Shown: positions 20,440-33,900 of the stretch, in pieces
How positions within the stretch are numbered: the stretch's first letter is position 1
How the letters are laid out: each line of letters opens with the position of its first letter
DNA from: Eledone cirrhosa
Taxonomy: Eukaryota; Mollusca; Cephalopoda; Octopoda; Eledonidae
Assembly: GCA_964016885.1 (NCBI GenBank)
Contig: OZ024742.1
Span: forward strand, 363,755,877-363,819,876
Reading direction: 5' to 3'
DNA: 64,000 nucleotides
Made by a program: the position numbers and the translations under genes
The notes under the pieces: model-generated
Database searches by the model: none
Told to the model about the DNA's origin: nothing
Seen by the model: the letters and a program-made list of their open reading frames with translations, nothing else

Positions 20440-23400
20440 TAGCTGCTAAAGTGGTTACAATGTCAGATGGAACTATCATAGCTGCTAAGTTGGTTAGAAT
20501 GTCAGATGGAACTATCCTTGCTGCTAAGTTGGTTACAATGTCAGATGGAACTATCCTTCTTGCTAAATTGGTTAGAATGTCAGATGGAACTATCCTAGCT
20601 GCTAAGTTGGTTAGAATGTCAGATGGAACTATCCTTGCTGATAAGTTGGGTAGAATGTCAGATGGAACTATCCTTGCTGCTAAGTTGGTTAGAATGTCAG
20701 ATGGAACTATCCTTGGTGCTAAGTTGGTTAGAATGTCAGATGGAACTATCCTTGCTGCTAAATTGGTTAGAATGTCAGATGGAACTACCCTTGCTGCTAA
20801 GTTGGTTAGAATGTCAGATGGAACTATCCAGGCTGCTAAGTTGGTTAGAATGTCAGATGGAACTATCCTAGCTGCTAAGTTGGTTAGAATGTCAGATGGA
20901 ACTATCCAAGCTGCTAAGTTGGTTAGAATGTCACATGGAACTATCCTTGCTGCTAAGTTGGTTAGAATGTCAGATGGAACTATCCTAGCTGCTAAGTTGG
21001 TTAGAATGTCAGATGGAACTATCCAAGCTGCTAAGTTGGTTAGAATGTCAGATGGAACTATCCAAGCTGCTAAGTTGGTTAGAATGTCAGATGGAACTAT
21101 CCAAGCTGCTAAGTTGGTTAGAATGTCAGATGGAACTATCCAAGCTGCTAAGTTGGTTAGAATGTCAGATGGAACTATCCAAGCTGCTAAGTTGGTTAGA
21201 ATGTCAGATGGAACTATCCAAGCTGCTAAGTTGGTTAGAATGTCAGATGGAACTATCCAAGCTGCTAAGTTGGTTAGAATGTCAGATGGAACTATCCTAG
21301 CTGCTAAGTTGGTTAGAATGTCAGATGGAACTATCCAAGCTGCTAAGTTGGTTAGAATGTCAGATGGAACTATCCAAGCTGCTAAGTTGGTTAGAATGTC
21401 AGATGGAACTATCCTTGCTGCTAAGTTGGTTAGAATGTCAGATGGAACTATCCTAGCTGCTAAGTTGGTTAGAATGTCAGATGGAACTATCCAAGCTGCT
21501 AAGTTGGTTAGAATGTCAGATGGAACTATCCAAGCTGCTAAGTTGGTTAGAATGTCAGATGGAACTATCCTTGCTGCTACGTTGGTTAGAATGTCAGATG
21601 GAACTATCCAAGCTGCTAAGTTGGTTAGAATGTCAGATGGAACTATCCTAGCTGCTAAGTTGGTTAGAATGTCAGATGGAACTATCCAAGCTGCTAAGTT
21701 GGTTAGAATGTCAGATGGAACTATCCTAGCTGCTAAGTTGGTTAGAATGTCAGATGGAACTATCCAAGCTGCTAAGTTGGTTAGAATGTCAGATGGAACT
21801 ATCCAAGCTGCTAAGTTGGTTAGAATGTCAGATGGAACTATCCTAGCTGCTAAGTTGGTTAGAATGTCAGATGGAACTATCCTTGGTGCTAAGTTGGTTA
21901 GAATGTCAGATGGAACTATCCTAGCTGCTAAGTTGGTTAGAATGTCAGATGGAACTATCCTTGGTGCTAAGTTGGTTAGAATGTCAGATGGAACTATCCT
22001 TCCTGCTAAGTTGGTTAGAATGTCAGATGGAACTATCCTTGGTGCTAAGTTGGTTAGAATGTCAGATGGAACTATCCAAGCTGCTAAGTTGGTTAGAATG
22101 TCAGATGGAACTATCCAAGCTGCTAAGTTGGTTAGAATGTCAGATGGAACTATCCTAGCTGCTAAGTTGGTTAGAATGTCAGATGGAACTATCCTTGCTT
22201 CTGAGTTGGTTAGAATGTCAGATGGAACAATCCTAGCTGCTAAGTTGGTTAGAATGTCAGATGGAACTATCCAAGCTGCTAAGTTGGTTAGAATGTTAGA
22301 TGGAACTATCCTTGCTGCTAAGTTGGTTAGAATGTCAGATGGAACTATCCTAGCTGCTAAGTTGGTTAGAATGTCAGATGGAACTATCCTTGCTGCTAAG
22401 TTGGTTAGGATGTCAGATGGAACTATCCTAGCTGCTAAGTTGGTTAGAATGTCAGATGGAACTATCCTTGCTGCTAAGTTGGTTAGAATGTCAGATGGAA
22501 CTATCCTTCCTGCTAAGTTGGTTAGAATGTCAGATGGAACTATCCTTGCTGCTAAGTTGGTTAAAATGTCAGATGGAACTATCCTTGCTGCTAAGTTGGT
22601 TAGAATGTCAGATGGAACTATCCTTGCTGCTAAGTTGGTTAGAATGTCAGATGGAACTATCCTTCTTGCTAAGTTGGTTAGAATGTCAGATGGAACTATC
22701 CTTGGTGCTAAGTTGGTTAGAATGTCAGATGGAACTATCCTTCCTGCTAAGTTGGTTAGAATGTCACATGGAACTATCCAAGCTGCTAAGTTGGTTAGAA
22801 TGTCAGATGGAACTATCCTTGCTGCTAAGTTGGTTAGAATGTCACATGGAAATATCCAAGCTGCTAAGTTGGTTAGAATGTCAGATGGAACTATCCTTGC
22901 TGCTAAGTTGGTTAGAATGTCAGATGGAACTATCCTTCCTGCTAAGTTGGTTAGAATGTCAGATGGAACTATCCTTCCTGCTAAGTTGGTTAGAATGTCA
23001 GATGGAACTATCCAAGCTGCTAAGTTGGTTACAATGTCAGATGGAACTATCCAAGCTGCTAAGTTGGTTACAATGTCAGATGGAACTATCCAAGCTGCTA
23101 AGTTGGTTAGAATGTCAGATGGAACTATCCTTGGTGCTAAGTTGGTTAGAATGTCAGATGGAACTATCCTTCCTGCTAAGTTGGTTAGAATGTCAGATGG
23201 AACTATCCTTGCTGCTAAGTTGGTTAGAATGTCAGATGGAACTGTCCTTCCTGCTAAGTTGGTTAGAATGTCAGATGGAACTATCCTTCCTGCTAAGTTG
23301 GTTAGAATGTCAGATGGAACTATCCAAGCTGCTAAGTTGGTTAGAATGTCAGATGGAACTATCCTTGCTGCTAAGTTGGTTAGAATGTCAGATGGAACTA

Positions 23401-25099
23401 TCCTTCCTGCTAAGTTGGTTAGAATGTCAGATGGAACTATCCTTGGTGCTAAGTTGGTTAGAATGTCACATGGAACTATCCAAGCTGCTAAGTTGGTTAC
23501 AATGTCAGATGGAACTATCCAAGCTGCTAAGTTGGTTACAATGTCAGATGGAACTATCCAAGCTGCTAAGTTGGTTAGAATGTCAGATGGAACTATCCTT
23601 GCTGCTAAGTTGGTTAGAATGTCAGATGGAACTATCCTTCCTGCTAAGTTGGTTAGAATGTCAGATGGAACTATCCTTGGTGCTAAGTTGGTTAGAATGT
23701 CACATGGAACTATCCAAGCTGCTAAGTTGGTTACAATGTCAGATGGAACTATCCAAGCTGCTAAGTTGGTTACAATGTCACATGGAACTATCCAAGCTGC
23801 TAAGTTGGTTAGAATGTCAGATGGAACTATCCTTCCTGCTAAGTTGGTTAGAATGTCAGATGGAACTATCCAAGCTGCTAAGTTGGTTACAATGTCAGAT
23901 GGAACTATCCAAGCTGCTAAGTTGGTTAGAATGTCAGATGGAACTATCCTTCCTGCTAAGTTGGTTAGAATGTCAGATGGAACTATCCTTGCTGCTAAGT
24001 TGGTTACAATGTCAGATGGAACTATCCTTGGTGCTAAATTGGTTAGAATGTCAGATGGAACTATCCTTGCTGCTAAGTTGGTTAGAATGTCAGATGGAAC
24101 TATCCTTGCTGCTAAATTGGTTAGAATGTCAGATGGAACTATCCTTGCTGCTAAGTTGGTTAGAATGTCAGATGGAACTATCCTTCCTGCTAAGTTGGTT
24201 AGAATGTCAGATGGAACTATCCAAGCTGCTAAGTTGGTTAGAATGTCAGATGGAACTATCCAAGCTGCTAAGTTGGTTAGAATGTCAGATGGAACTATCC
24301 TTGGTGCTAAGTTGGTTAGAATGTCAGATGGAACTATCCTTCCTGCTAAGTTGGTTACAATGTCAGATGGAACTATCAAAGCTGCTAAGTTGGTTACAAT
24401 GTCAGATGGAACTATCCAAGCTGCTAAGTTGGTTAGAATGTCAGATGGAACTATCCTTGCTGCTAAGTTGGTTAGAATGTCAGATGGAACTATCCTTCCT
24501 GCTAAGTTGGTTAGAATGTCAGATGGAACTATCCAAGCTGCTAAGTTGGTTAGAATGTCAGATGGAACTATCCTTGGTGCTAAGTTGGTTAGAATGTCAG
24601 ATGGAACTATCCTTCCTGCTAAGTTGGTTAGAATGTCAGATGGAACTATCCTTGGTGCTAAGTTGGTTAGAATGTCAGATGGAACTATCCTTGGTGCTAA
24701 GTTGGTTAGAATGTCAGATGGAACTATCCTTGTTGCTAAGTTGGTTAGAATGTCAGATGGAACTATCCTTGCTGCTAAGTTGGTTAGAATGTCAGATGGA
24801 ACTATCCTTGGTGCTAAGTTGGTTAGAATGTCACATGGAACTATCCTTCCTGCTAAGTTGGTTAGAATGTCAGATGGAACTATCCTTGCTGCTAAGTTGG
24901 TTAGAATGTCAGATGGAACTATCCTTGGTGCTAAGTTGGTTAGAATGTCACATGGAACTATCCAAGCTGCTAAGTTGGTTCCAATGTCAGATGGAACTAT
25001 CCTTCCTGCTAAGTTGGTTAGAATGTCAGATGGAACTATCCTTGGTGCTAAGTTGGTTAGAATGTCAGATGGAACTATCCTTGGTGCTAAGTTGGTTAG

Positions 25100-27970
25100 A
25101 ATGTCAGATGGAACTATCCTTCCTGCTAAGTTGGTTAGAATGTCACATGGAACTATCCTTCCTGCTAAGTTGGTTAGAATGTCAGATGGAACTATCCTTC
25201 CTGCTAAGTTGGTTAGAATGTCACATGGAACTATCCTTCCTGCTAAGTTGGTTAGAATGTCAGATGGAACTATCCTTCCTGCTAAGTTGGTTAGAATGTC
25301 AGATGGAACTATCCTTCCTGCTAAGTTGGTTAGAATGTCAGATGGAACTATCCAAGCTGCTAAGTTGGTTACAATGTCAGATGGAACTATCCAAGCTGCT
25401 AAGTTGGTTACAATGTCAGATGGAACTATCCAAGCTGCTAAGTTGGTTAGAATGTCAGATGGAACTATCCTTGCTGCTAAGTTGGTTAGAATGTCAGATG
25501 GAACTATCCTTGCTGCTAAGTTGATTAGAATGTCAGATGGAACTATCCTTGCTGCTAAGTTGGTTAGAATGTCAGATGGAACTATCCTTCCTGCTAAGTT
25601 GGTTAGAATGTCAGATGGAACTATCCTTGGTGCTAAGTTGGTTAGAATGTCAGATGGAACTATCCTTCCTGCTAAGTTGGTTAGAATGTCAGATGGAACT
25701 ATCCTTGGTGCTAAGTTGGTTAGAATGTCAGATGGAACTATCCTTGGTGCTAAGTTGGTTAGAATGTCAGATGGAACTATCCTTGCTGCTAAGTTGGTTA
25801 GAATGTCAGATGGAACTATCCTTCCTGCTAAGTTGGTTAGAATATCAGATGGAACTATCCAAGCTGCTAAGTTGGTTACAATGTCAGATGGAACGATCCA
25901 AGCTGCTAAGTTGGTTACAATGTCAGATGGAACTATCCAAGCTGCTAAGTTGGTTAGAATGTCAGATGGAACTATCCTTGCTGCTAAGTTGGTTAGAATG
26001 TCAGATGGAACTATCCTTGCTGCTAAGTTGATTAGAATGTCAGATGGAACTATCCTTGCTGCTAAGTTGGTTAGAATGTCAGATGGAACTATCCTTCCTG
26101 CTAAGTTGGTTAGAATGTCAGATGGAACTATCCTTGGTGCTAAGTTGGTTAGAATGTCAGATGGAACTATCCTTCCTGCTAAGTTGGTTAGAATGTCAGA
26201 TGGAACTATCCTTGGTGCTAAGTTGGTTAGAATGTCAGATGGAACTATCCTTGGTGCTAAGTTGGTTAGAATGTCAGATGGAACTATCCTTGCTGCTAAG
26301 TTGGTTAGAATGTCAGATGGAACTATCCTTGCTGCTAAGTTGGTTAGAATGTCAGATGGAACTATCCTTGCTGCTAAGTTGGTTAGAATGTCAGATGGAA
26401 CTATCCAAGCTGCTAAGTTGGTTACAATGTCAGATGGAACTATCCAAGCTGCTAAGTTGGTTACAATGTCAGATGGAACTATCCAAGCTGCTAAGTTGGT
26501 TAGAATGTCAGATGGAACTATCCTTGCTGCTAAGTTGGTTAGAATGTCAGATGGAACTATCCTTGCTGCTAAGTTGATTAGAATGTCAGATGGAACTATC
26601 CTTGCTGCTAAGTTGGTTAGAATGTCAGATGGAACTATCCTTGGTGCTAAGTTGGTTAGAATGTCAGATGGAACTATCCTTGGTGCTAAGTTGGTTAGAA
26701 TGTCAGATGGAACTATCCTTGCTGCTAAGTTGGTTAGAATGTCAGATGGAACTATCCTTGCTGCTAAGTTGGTTAGAATGTCAGATGGAACTATCCTTGG
26801 TGCTAAGTTGGTTAGAATGTCAGATGGAACTATCCAAGCTGCTAAGTTGGTTACAATGTCAGATGGAACTATCCAAGCTGCTAAGTTGGTTACAATGTCA
26901 GATGGAACTATCCTTGCTGCTAAGTTGGTTAGAATGTCAGATGGAACTATCCTTGCTGCTAAGTTGGTTAGAATGTCAGATGGAACTATCCTTGGTGCTA
27001 AGTTGGTTAGAATGTCAGATGGAACTATCCTTGCTGCTAAGTTGGTTACAATGTCAGATGGAACTATCCAAGCTGCTAAGTTGGTTACAATGTCAGATGG
27101 AACTATCCTTGCTGCTAAGTTGGTTAGAATGTCAGATGGAACTATCCTTGGTGCTAAGTTGGTTAGAATGTCACATGGAACTATCCTTCCTGCTAAGTTG
27201 GTTAGAATGTCACATGGAACTATCCTTCCTGCTAAGTTGGTTAGAATGTCAGATGGAACTATCCTTGGTGCTAAGTTGGTTAGAATGTCACATGGAACTA
27301 TCCTTGGTGCTAAGTTGGTTAGAATGTCAGATGGAACTATCCTTCCTGCTAAGTTGGTTAGAATGTCACATGGAACTATCCTTGGTGCTAAGTTGGTTAG
27401 AATGTCAGATGGAACTATCCTTGGTGCTAAGTTGGTTAGAATGTCACATGGAACTATCCTTCCTGCTAAGTTGGTTAGAATGTCACATGGAACTATCCTT
27501 CCTGCTAAGTTGGTTAGAATGTCACATGGAACTATCCTTGGTGCTAAGTTGGTTAGAATGTCAGATGGAACTATCCTTGGTGCTAAGTTGGTTAGAATGT
27601 CAGATGGAACTATCCTTGGTGCTAAGTTGGTTAGAATGTCAGATGGAACTATCCTTGCTGCTAAGTTGGTTAGAATGTCAGATGGAACTATCCTTCCTGC
27701 TAAGTTGGTTAGAATGTCAGATGGAACTATCCTTGCTGCTAAGTTGGTTACAATGTCAGATGGAACTATCCAAGCTGCTAAGTTGGTTACAATGTCAGAT
27801 GGAACTATCCAAGCTGCTAAGTTGGTTACAATGTCAGATGGAACTATCCAAGCTGCTAAGTTGGTTAGAATGTCAGATGGAACTATCCTTGCTGCTAAGT
27901 TGGTTAGAATGTCAGATGGAACTATCCTTGCTGCTAAGTTGATTAGAATGTCAGATGGAACTATCCTTGC
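25100..27970. repeat. Higher-order repeats of 13, 14 and 35 units
   Basis: A rare base change (TTGATTAGAATG instead of TTGGTTAGAATG) recurs at 25524, 26031, 26577 and 27942. The spacings are 507, 546 and 1,365 bp, i.e. exactly 13, 14 and 35 units, with similar neighbour order (IQAAK units with LVT, then two ILAAK, then the marked unit). This shows block-wise tandem duplication. Confidence 0.88.
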
Positions 27971-30900
27971 TGCTAAGTTGGTTAGAATGTCAGATGGAAC
28001 TATCCTTCCTGCTAAGTTGGTTAGAATGTCAGATGGAACTATCCTTGGTGCTAAGTTGGTTAGAATGTCAGATGGAACTATCCTTCCTGCTAAGTTGGTT
28101 AGAATGTCAGATGGAACTATCCTTGGTGCTAAGTTGGTTAGAATGTCAGATAGAACTATCCTTCCTGCTAAGTTGGTTAGAATGTCAGATGGAACTATCC
28201 AAGCTGCTAAGTTGGTTACAATGTCAGATGGAACTATCCAAGCTGCTAAGTTGGTTTCAATGTCAGATGGAACTATCCAAGCTGCTAAGTTGGTTAGAAT
28301 GTCAGATGGAACTATCCTTGCTGCTAAGTTGGTTAGAATGTCAGATGGAACTATCCTTGGTGCTAAGTTGGTTAGAATGTCAGATGGAACTATCCTTCCT
28401 GCTAAGTTGGTTAGAATGTCAGATGGAACTATCCTTGCTGCTAAGTTGGTTAGAATGTCAGATGGAACTATCCTTGCTGCTAAGTTGGTTAGAATGTCAG
28501 ATGGAACTATCCTTGGTGCTAAGTTGGTTAGAATGTCAGATGGAACTATCCAAGCTGCTAAGTTGGTTACAATGTCAGATGGAACTATCCAAGCTGCTAA
28601 GTTGGTTAGAATGTCAGATGGAACTATCCTTCCTGCTAAGTTGGTTAGAATGTCAGATGGAACTATCCTTCCTGCTAAGTTGGTTAGAATGTCACATGGA
28701 ACTATCCTTCCTGCTAAGTTGGTTAGAATGTCACATGGAACTATCCTTCCTGCTAAGTTGGTTAGAATGTCAGATGGAACTATCCTTGGTGCTAAGTTGG
28801 TTAGAATGTCAGATGGAACTATCCTTGGTGCTAAGTTGGTTAGAATGTCACATGGAACTATCCTTGGTGCTAAGTTGGTTAGAATGTCAGATGGAACTAT
28901 CCTTCCTGCTAAGTTGGTTAGAATGTCAGATGGAACTATCCTTGGTGCTAAGTTGGTTAGAATGTCACATGGAACTATCCTTCCTGCTAAGTTGGTTAGA
29001 ATGTCACATGGAACTATCCTTCCTGCTAAGTTGGTTAGAATGTCAGATGGAACTATCCTTGGTGCTAAGTTGGTTAGAATGTCAGATGGAACTATCCTTG
29101 GTGCTAAGTTGGTTAGAATGTCACATGGAACTATCCTTGGTGCTAAGTTGGTTAGAATGTCAGATGGAACTATCCTTCCTGCTAAGTTGGTTAGAATGTC
29201 ACATGGAACTATCCTTGGTGCTAAGTTGGTTAGAATGTCAGATGGAACTATCCTTGGTGCTAAGTTGGTTAGAATGTCACATGGAACTATCCTTCCTGCT
29301 AAGTTGGTTAGAATGTCACATGGAACTATCCTTCCTGCTAAGTTGGTTAGAATGTCACATGGAACTATCCTTGGTGCTAAGTTGGTTAGAATGTCAGATA
29401 GAACTATCCTTCCTGCTAAGTTGGTTAGAATGTCAGATGGAACTATCCTTGGTGCTAAGTTGGTTAGAATGTCACATGGAACTATCCTTCCTGCTAAGTT
29501 GGTTAGAATGTCACATGGAACTATCCTTCCTGCTAAGTTGGTTAGAATGTCAGATGGAACTATCCTTGGTGCTAAGTTGGTTAGAATGTCAGATGGAACT
29601 ATCCTTGGTGCTAAGTTGGTTAGAATGTCAGATGGAACTATCCTTGGTGCTAAGTTGGTTAGAATGTCAGATGGAACTATCCTTGGTGCTAAGTTGGTTA
29701 GAATGTCACATGGAACTATCCTTCCTGCTAAGTTGGTTAGAATGTCAGATGGAACTATCCTTCCTGCTAAGTTGGTTAGAATGTCAGATGGAACTATCCT
29801 TGGTGCTAAGTTGGTTAGAATGTCACATGGAACTATCCTTGGTGCTAAGTTGGTTAGAATGTCACATGGAACTATCCTTCCTGCTAAGTTGGTTAGAATG
29901 TCAGATGGAACTATCCTTGGTGCTAAGTTGGTTAGAATGTCAGATGGAACTATCCTTGGTGCTAAGTTGGTTAGAATGTCACATGGAACTATCCTTCCTG
30001 CTAAGTTGGTTAGAATGTCACATGGAACTATCCTTCCTGCTAAGTTGGTTAGAATGTCAGATGGAACTATCCTTGGTGCTAAGTTGGTTAGAATGTCACA
30101 TGGAACTATCCTTCCTGCTAAGTTGGTTAGAATGTCAGATGGAACTATCCTTCCTGCTAAGTTGGTTAGAATGTCAGATGGAACTTTCCTTGGTGCTAAG
30201 TTGGTTAGAATGTCACATGGAACTATCCTTCCTGCTAAGTTGGTTAGAATGTCACATGGAACTATCCTTCCTGCTAAGTTGGTTAGAATGTCAGATGGAA
30301 CTATCCTTGGTGCTAAGTTGGTTAGAATGTCAGATGGAACTATCCTTGGTGCTAAGTTGGTTAGAATGTCACATGGAACTATCCTTCCTGCTAAGTTGGT
30401 TAGAATGTCAGATGGAACTATCCTTCCTGCTAAGTTGGTTAGAATGTCAGATGGAACTATCCTTGGTGCTAAGTTGGTTAGAATGTCACATGGAACTATC
30501 CTTGGTGCTAAGTTGGTTACAATGTCAGATGGAACTATCCTTCCTGCTAAGTTGGTTAGAATGTCAGATGGAACTATCCTTGGTGCTAAGTTGGTTAGAA
30601 TGTCAGATGGAACTATCCTTGGTGCTAAGTTGGTTAGAATGTCAGATGGAACTATCCTTGCTGCTAAGTTGGTTAGAATGTCACATGGAACTATCCTTGG
30701 TGCTAAGTTGGTTAGAATGTCAGATGGAACTATCCTTCCTGCTAAGTTGGTTAGAATGTCAGATGGAACTATCCTTGCTGCTAAGTTGGTTAGAATGTCA
30801 GATGGAACTATCCTTGCTGCTAAGTTGGTTAGAATGTCACATGGAACTATCCTTGGTGCTAAGTTGGTTAGAATGTCAGATGGAACTATCCTTCCTGCTA

Positions 30901-33900
30901 AGTTGGTTAGAATGTCAGATGGAACTATCCTTGCTGCTAAGTTGGTTAGAATGTCACATGGAACTATCCTTGGTGCTAAGTTGGTTAGAATGTCAGATGG
31001 AACTATCCTTCCTGCTAAGTTGGTTAGAATGTCAGATGGAACTATCCTTGCTGCTAAGTTGGTTAGAATGTCAGATGGAACTATCCTTCCTGCTAAGTTG
31101 GTTACAATGTCAGATGGAACTATCCAAGCTGCTAAGTTGGTTACAATGTCAGATGGAACTATCCTTCCTGCTAAGTTGGTTAGAATGTCAGATGGAACTA
31201 TCCTTGGTGCTAAGTTGGTTAGAATGTCAGATGGAACTATCCAAGCTGCTAAGTTGGTTACAATGTCAGATGGAACTATCCAAGCTGCTAAGTTGGTTAC
31301 AATGTCAGATGGAACTATCCAAGCTGCTAAGTTGGTTACAATGTCAGATGGAACTATCCAAGCTGCTAAGTTGGTTACAATGTCAGATGGAACTATCCTT
31401 CCTGCTAAGTTGGTTAGAATGTCAGATGGAACTATCCTTCCTGCTAAGTTGGTTAGAATGTCAGATGGAACTATCCTTCCTGCTAAGTTGGTTAGAATGT
31501 CAGATGGAACTATCCTTGGTGCTAAGTTGGTTAGAATGTCACATGGAACTATCCTTCCTGCTAAGTTGGTTAGAATGTCACATGGAACTATCCTTCCTGC
31601 TAAGTTGGTTAGAATGTCAGATGGAACTATCCTTGGTGCTAAGTTGGTTAGAATGTCAGATGGAACTATCCTTGGTGCTAAGTTGGTTAGAATGTCACAT
31701 GGAACTATCCTTCCTGCTAAGTTGGTTAGAATGTCACATGGAACTATCCTTCCTGCTAAGTTGGTTAGAATGTCACATGGAACTATCCTTCCTGCTAAGT
31801 TGGTTAGAATGTCAGATGGAACTATCCTTGGTGCTAAGTTGGTTAGAATGTCAGATGGAACTATCCTTGGTGCTAAGTTGGTTAGAATGTCAGATGGAAC
31901 TATCCTTGGTGCTAAGTTGGTTAGAATGTCAGATGGAACTATCCTTGGTGCTAAGTTGGTTAGAATGTCACATGGAACTATCCTTCCTGCTAAGTTGGTT
32001 AGAATGTCACATGGAACTATCCTTCCTGCTAAGTTGGTTAGAATGTCACATGGAACTATCCTTCCTGCTAAGTTGGTTAGAATGTCAGATGGAACTATCC
32101 TTGGTGCTAAGTTGGTTAGAATGTCAGATGGAACTATCCTTGGTGCTAAGTTGGTTAGAATGTCAGATGGAAATATCCAAGCTGCTAAGTTGGTTACAAT
32201 GTCAGATGGAACTATCCAAGCTGCTAAGTTGGTTACAATGTCAGATGGAACTATCCAAGCTGCTAAGTTGGTTACAATGTCAGATGGAACTATCCTTCCT
32301 GCTAAGTTGGTTAGAATGTCAGATGGAACTATCCTTCCTGCTAAGTTGGTTAGAATGTCAGATGGAACTATCCTTGGTGCTAAGTTGGTTAGAATGTCAC
32401 ATGGAACTATCCTTCCTGCTAAGTTGGTTAGAATGTCACATGGAACTATCCTTCCTGCTAAGTTGGTTAGAATGTCAGATGGAACTATCCTTGGTGCTAA
32501 GTTGGTTAGAATGTCAGATGGAACTATCCTTGGTGCTAAGTTGGTTAGAATGTCACATGGAACTATCCTTCCTGCTAAGTTGGTTAGAATGTCACATGGA
32601 ACTATCCTTCCTGCTAAGTTGGTTAGAATGTCAGATGGAACTATCCTTGGTGCTAAGTTGGTTAGAATGTCACATGGAACTATCCTTGGTGCTAAGTTGG
32701 TTACAATGTCAGATGGAACTATCCTTGGTGCTAAGTTGGTTAGAATGTCAGATGGAACTATCCTTGGTGCTAAGTTGGTTAGAATGTCAGATGGAACTAT
32801 CCTTGGTGCTAAGTTGGTTAGAATGTCACATGGAACTATCCTTCCTGCTAAGTTGGTTAGAATGTCACATGGAACTATCCTTCCTGCTAAGTTGGTTAGA
32901 ATGTCAGATGGAACTATCCTTGGTGCTAAGTTGGTTAGAATGTCACATGGAACTATCCTTGGTGCTAAGTTGGTTACAATGTCAGATGGAACTATCCTTC
33001 CTGCTAAGTTGGTTAGAATGTCACATGGAACTATCCTTGGTGCTAAGTTGGTTACAATGTCAGATGGAACTATCCTTGGTGCTAAGTTGGTTAGAATGTC
33101 AGATGGAACTATCCTTGGTGCTAAGTTGGTTAGAATGTCAGATGGAACTATCCTTCCTGCTAAGTTGGTTAGAATGTCAGATGGAACTATCCTTCCTGCT
33201 AAGTTGGTTAGAATGTCAGATGGAACTATCCAAGCTGCTAAGTTGGTTACAATGTCAGATGGAACTATCCAAGCTGCTAAGTTGGTTACAATGTCAGATG
33301 GAACTATCCAAGCTGCTAAGTTGGTTACAATGTCAGATGGAACTATCCAAGCTGCTAAGTTGGTTACAATGTCAGATGGAACTATCCAAGCTGCTAAGTT
33401 GGTTACAATGTCAGATGGAACTATCCTTGCTGCTAAGTTGGTTAGAATGTCAGATGGAACTATCCTTGGTGCTAAGTTGGTTAGAATGTCAGATGGAACT
33501 ATCCTTCCTGCTAAGTTGGTTAGAATGTCAGATGGAACTATCCTTGCTGCTAAGTTGGTTAGAATGTCAGATGGAACTATCCTTGGTGCTAAGTTGGTTA
33601 GAATGTCAGATGGAACTATCCTTGGTGCTAAGTTGGTTAGAATGTCAGATGGAACTATCCTTGGTGCTAAGTTGGTTAGAATGTCACATGGAACTATCCT
33701 TCCTGCTAAGTTGGTTAGAATGTCAGATGGAACTATCCTTCCTGCTAAGTTGGTTAGAATGTCAGATGGAACTATCCTTGGTGCTAAGTTGGTTAGAATG
33801 TCAGATGGAACTATCCTTGGTGCTAAGTTGGTTAGAATGTCAGATGGAACTATCCTTGGTGCTAAGTTGGTTAGAATGTCAGATGGAACTATCCTTGGTG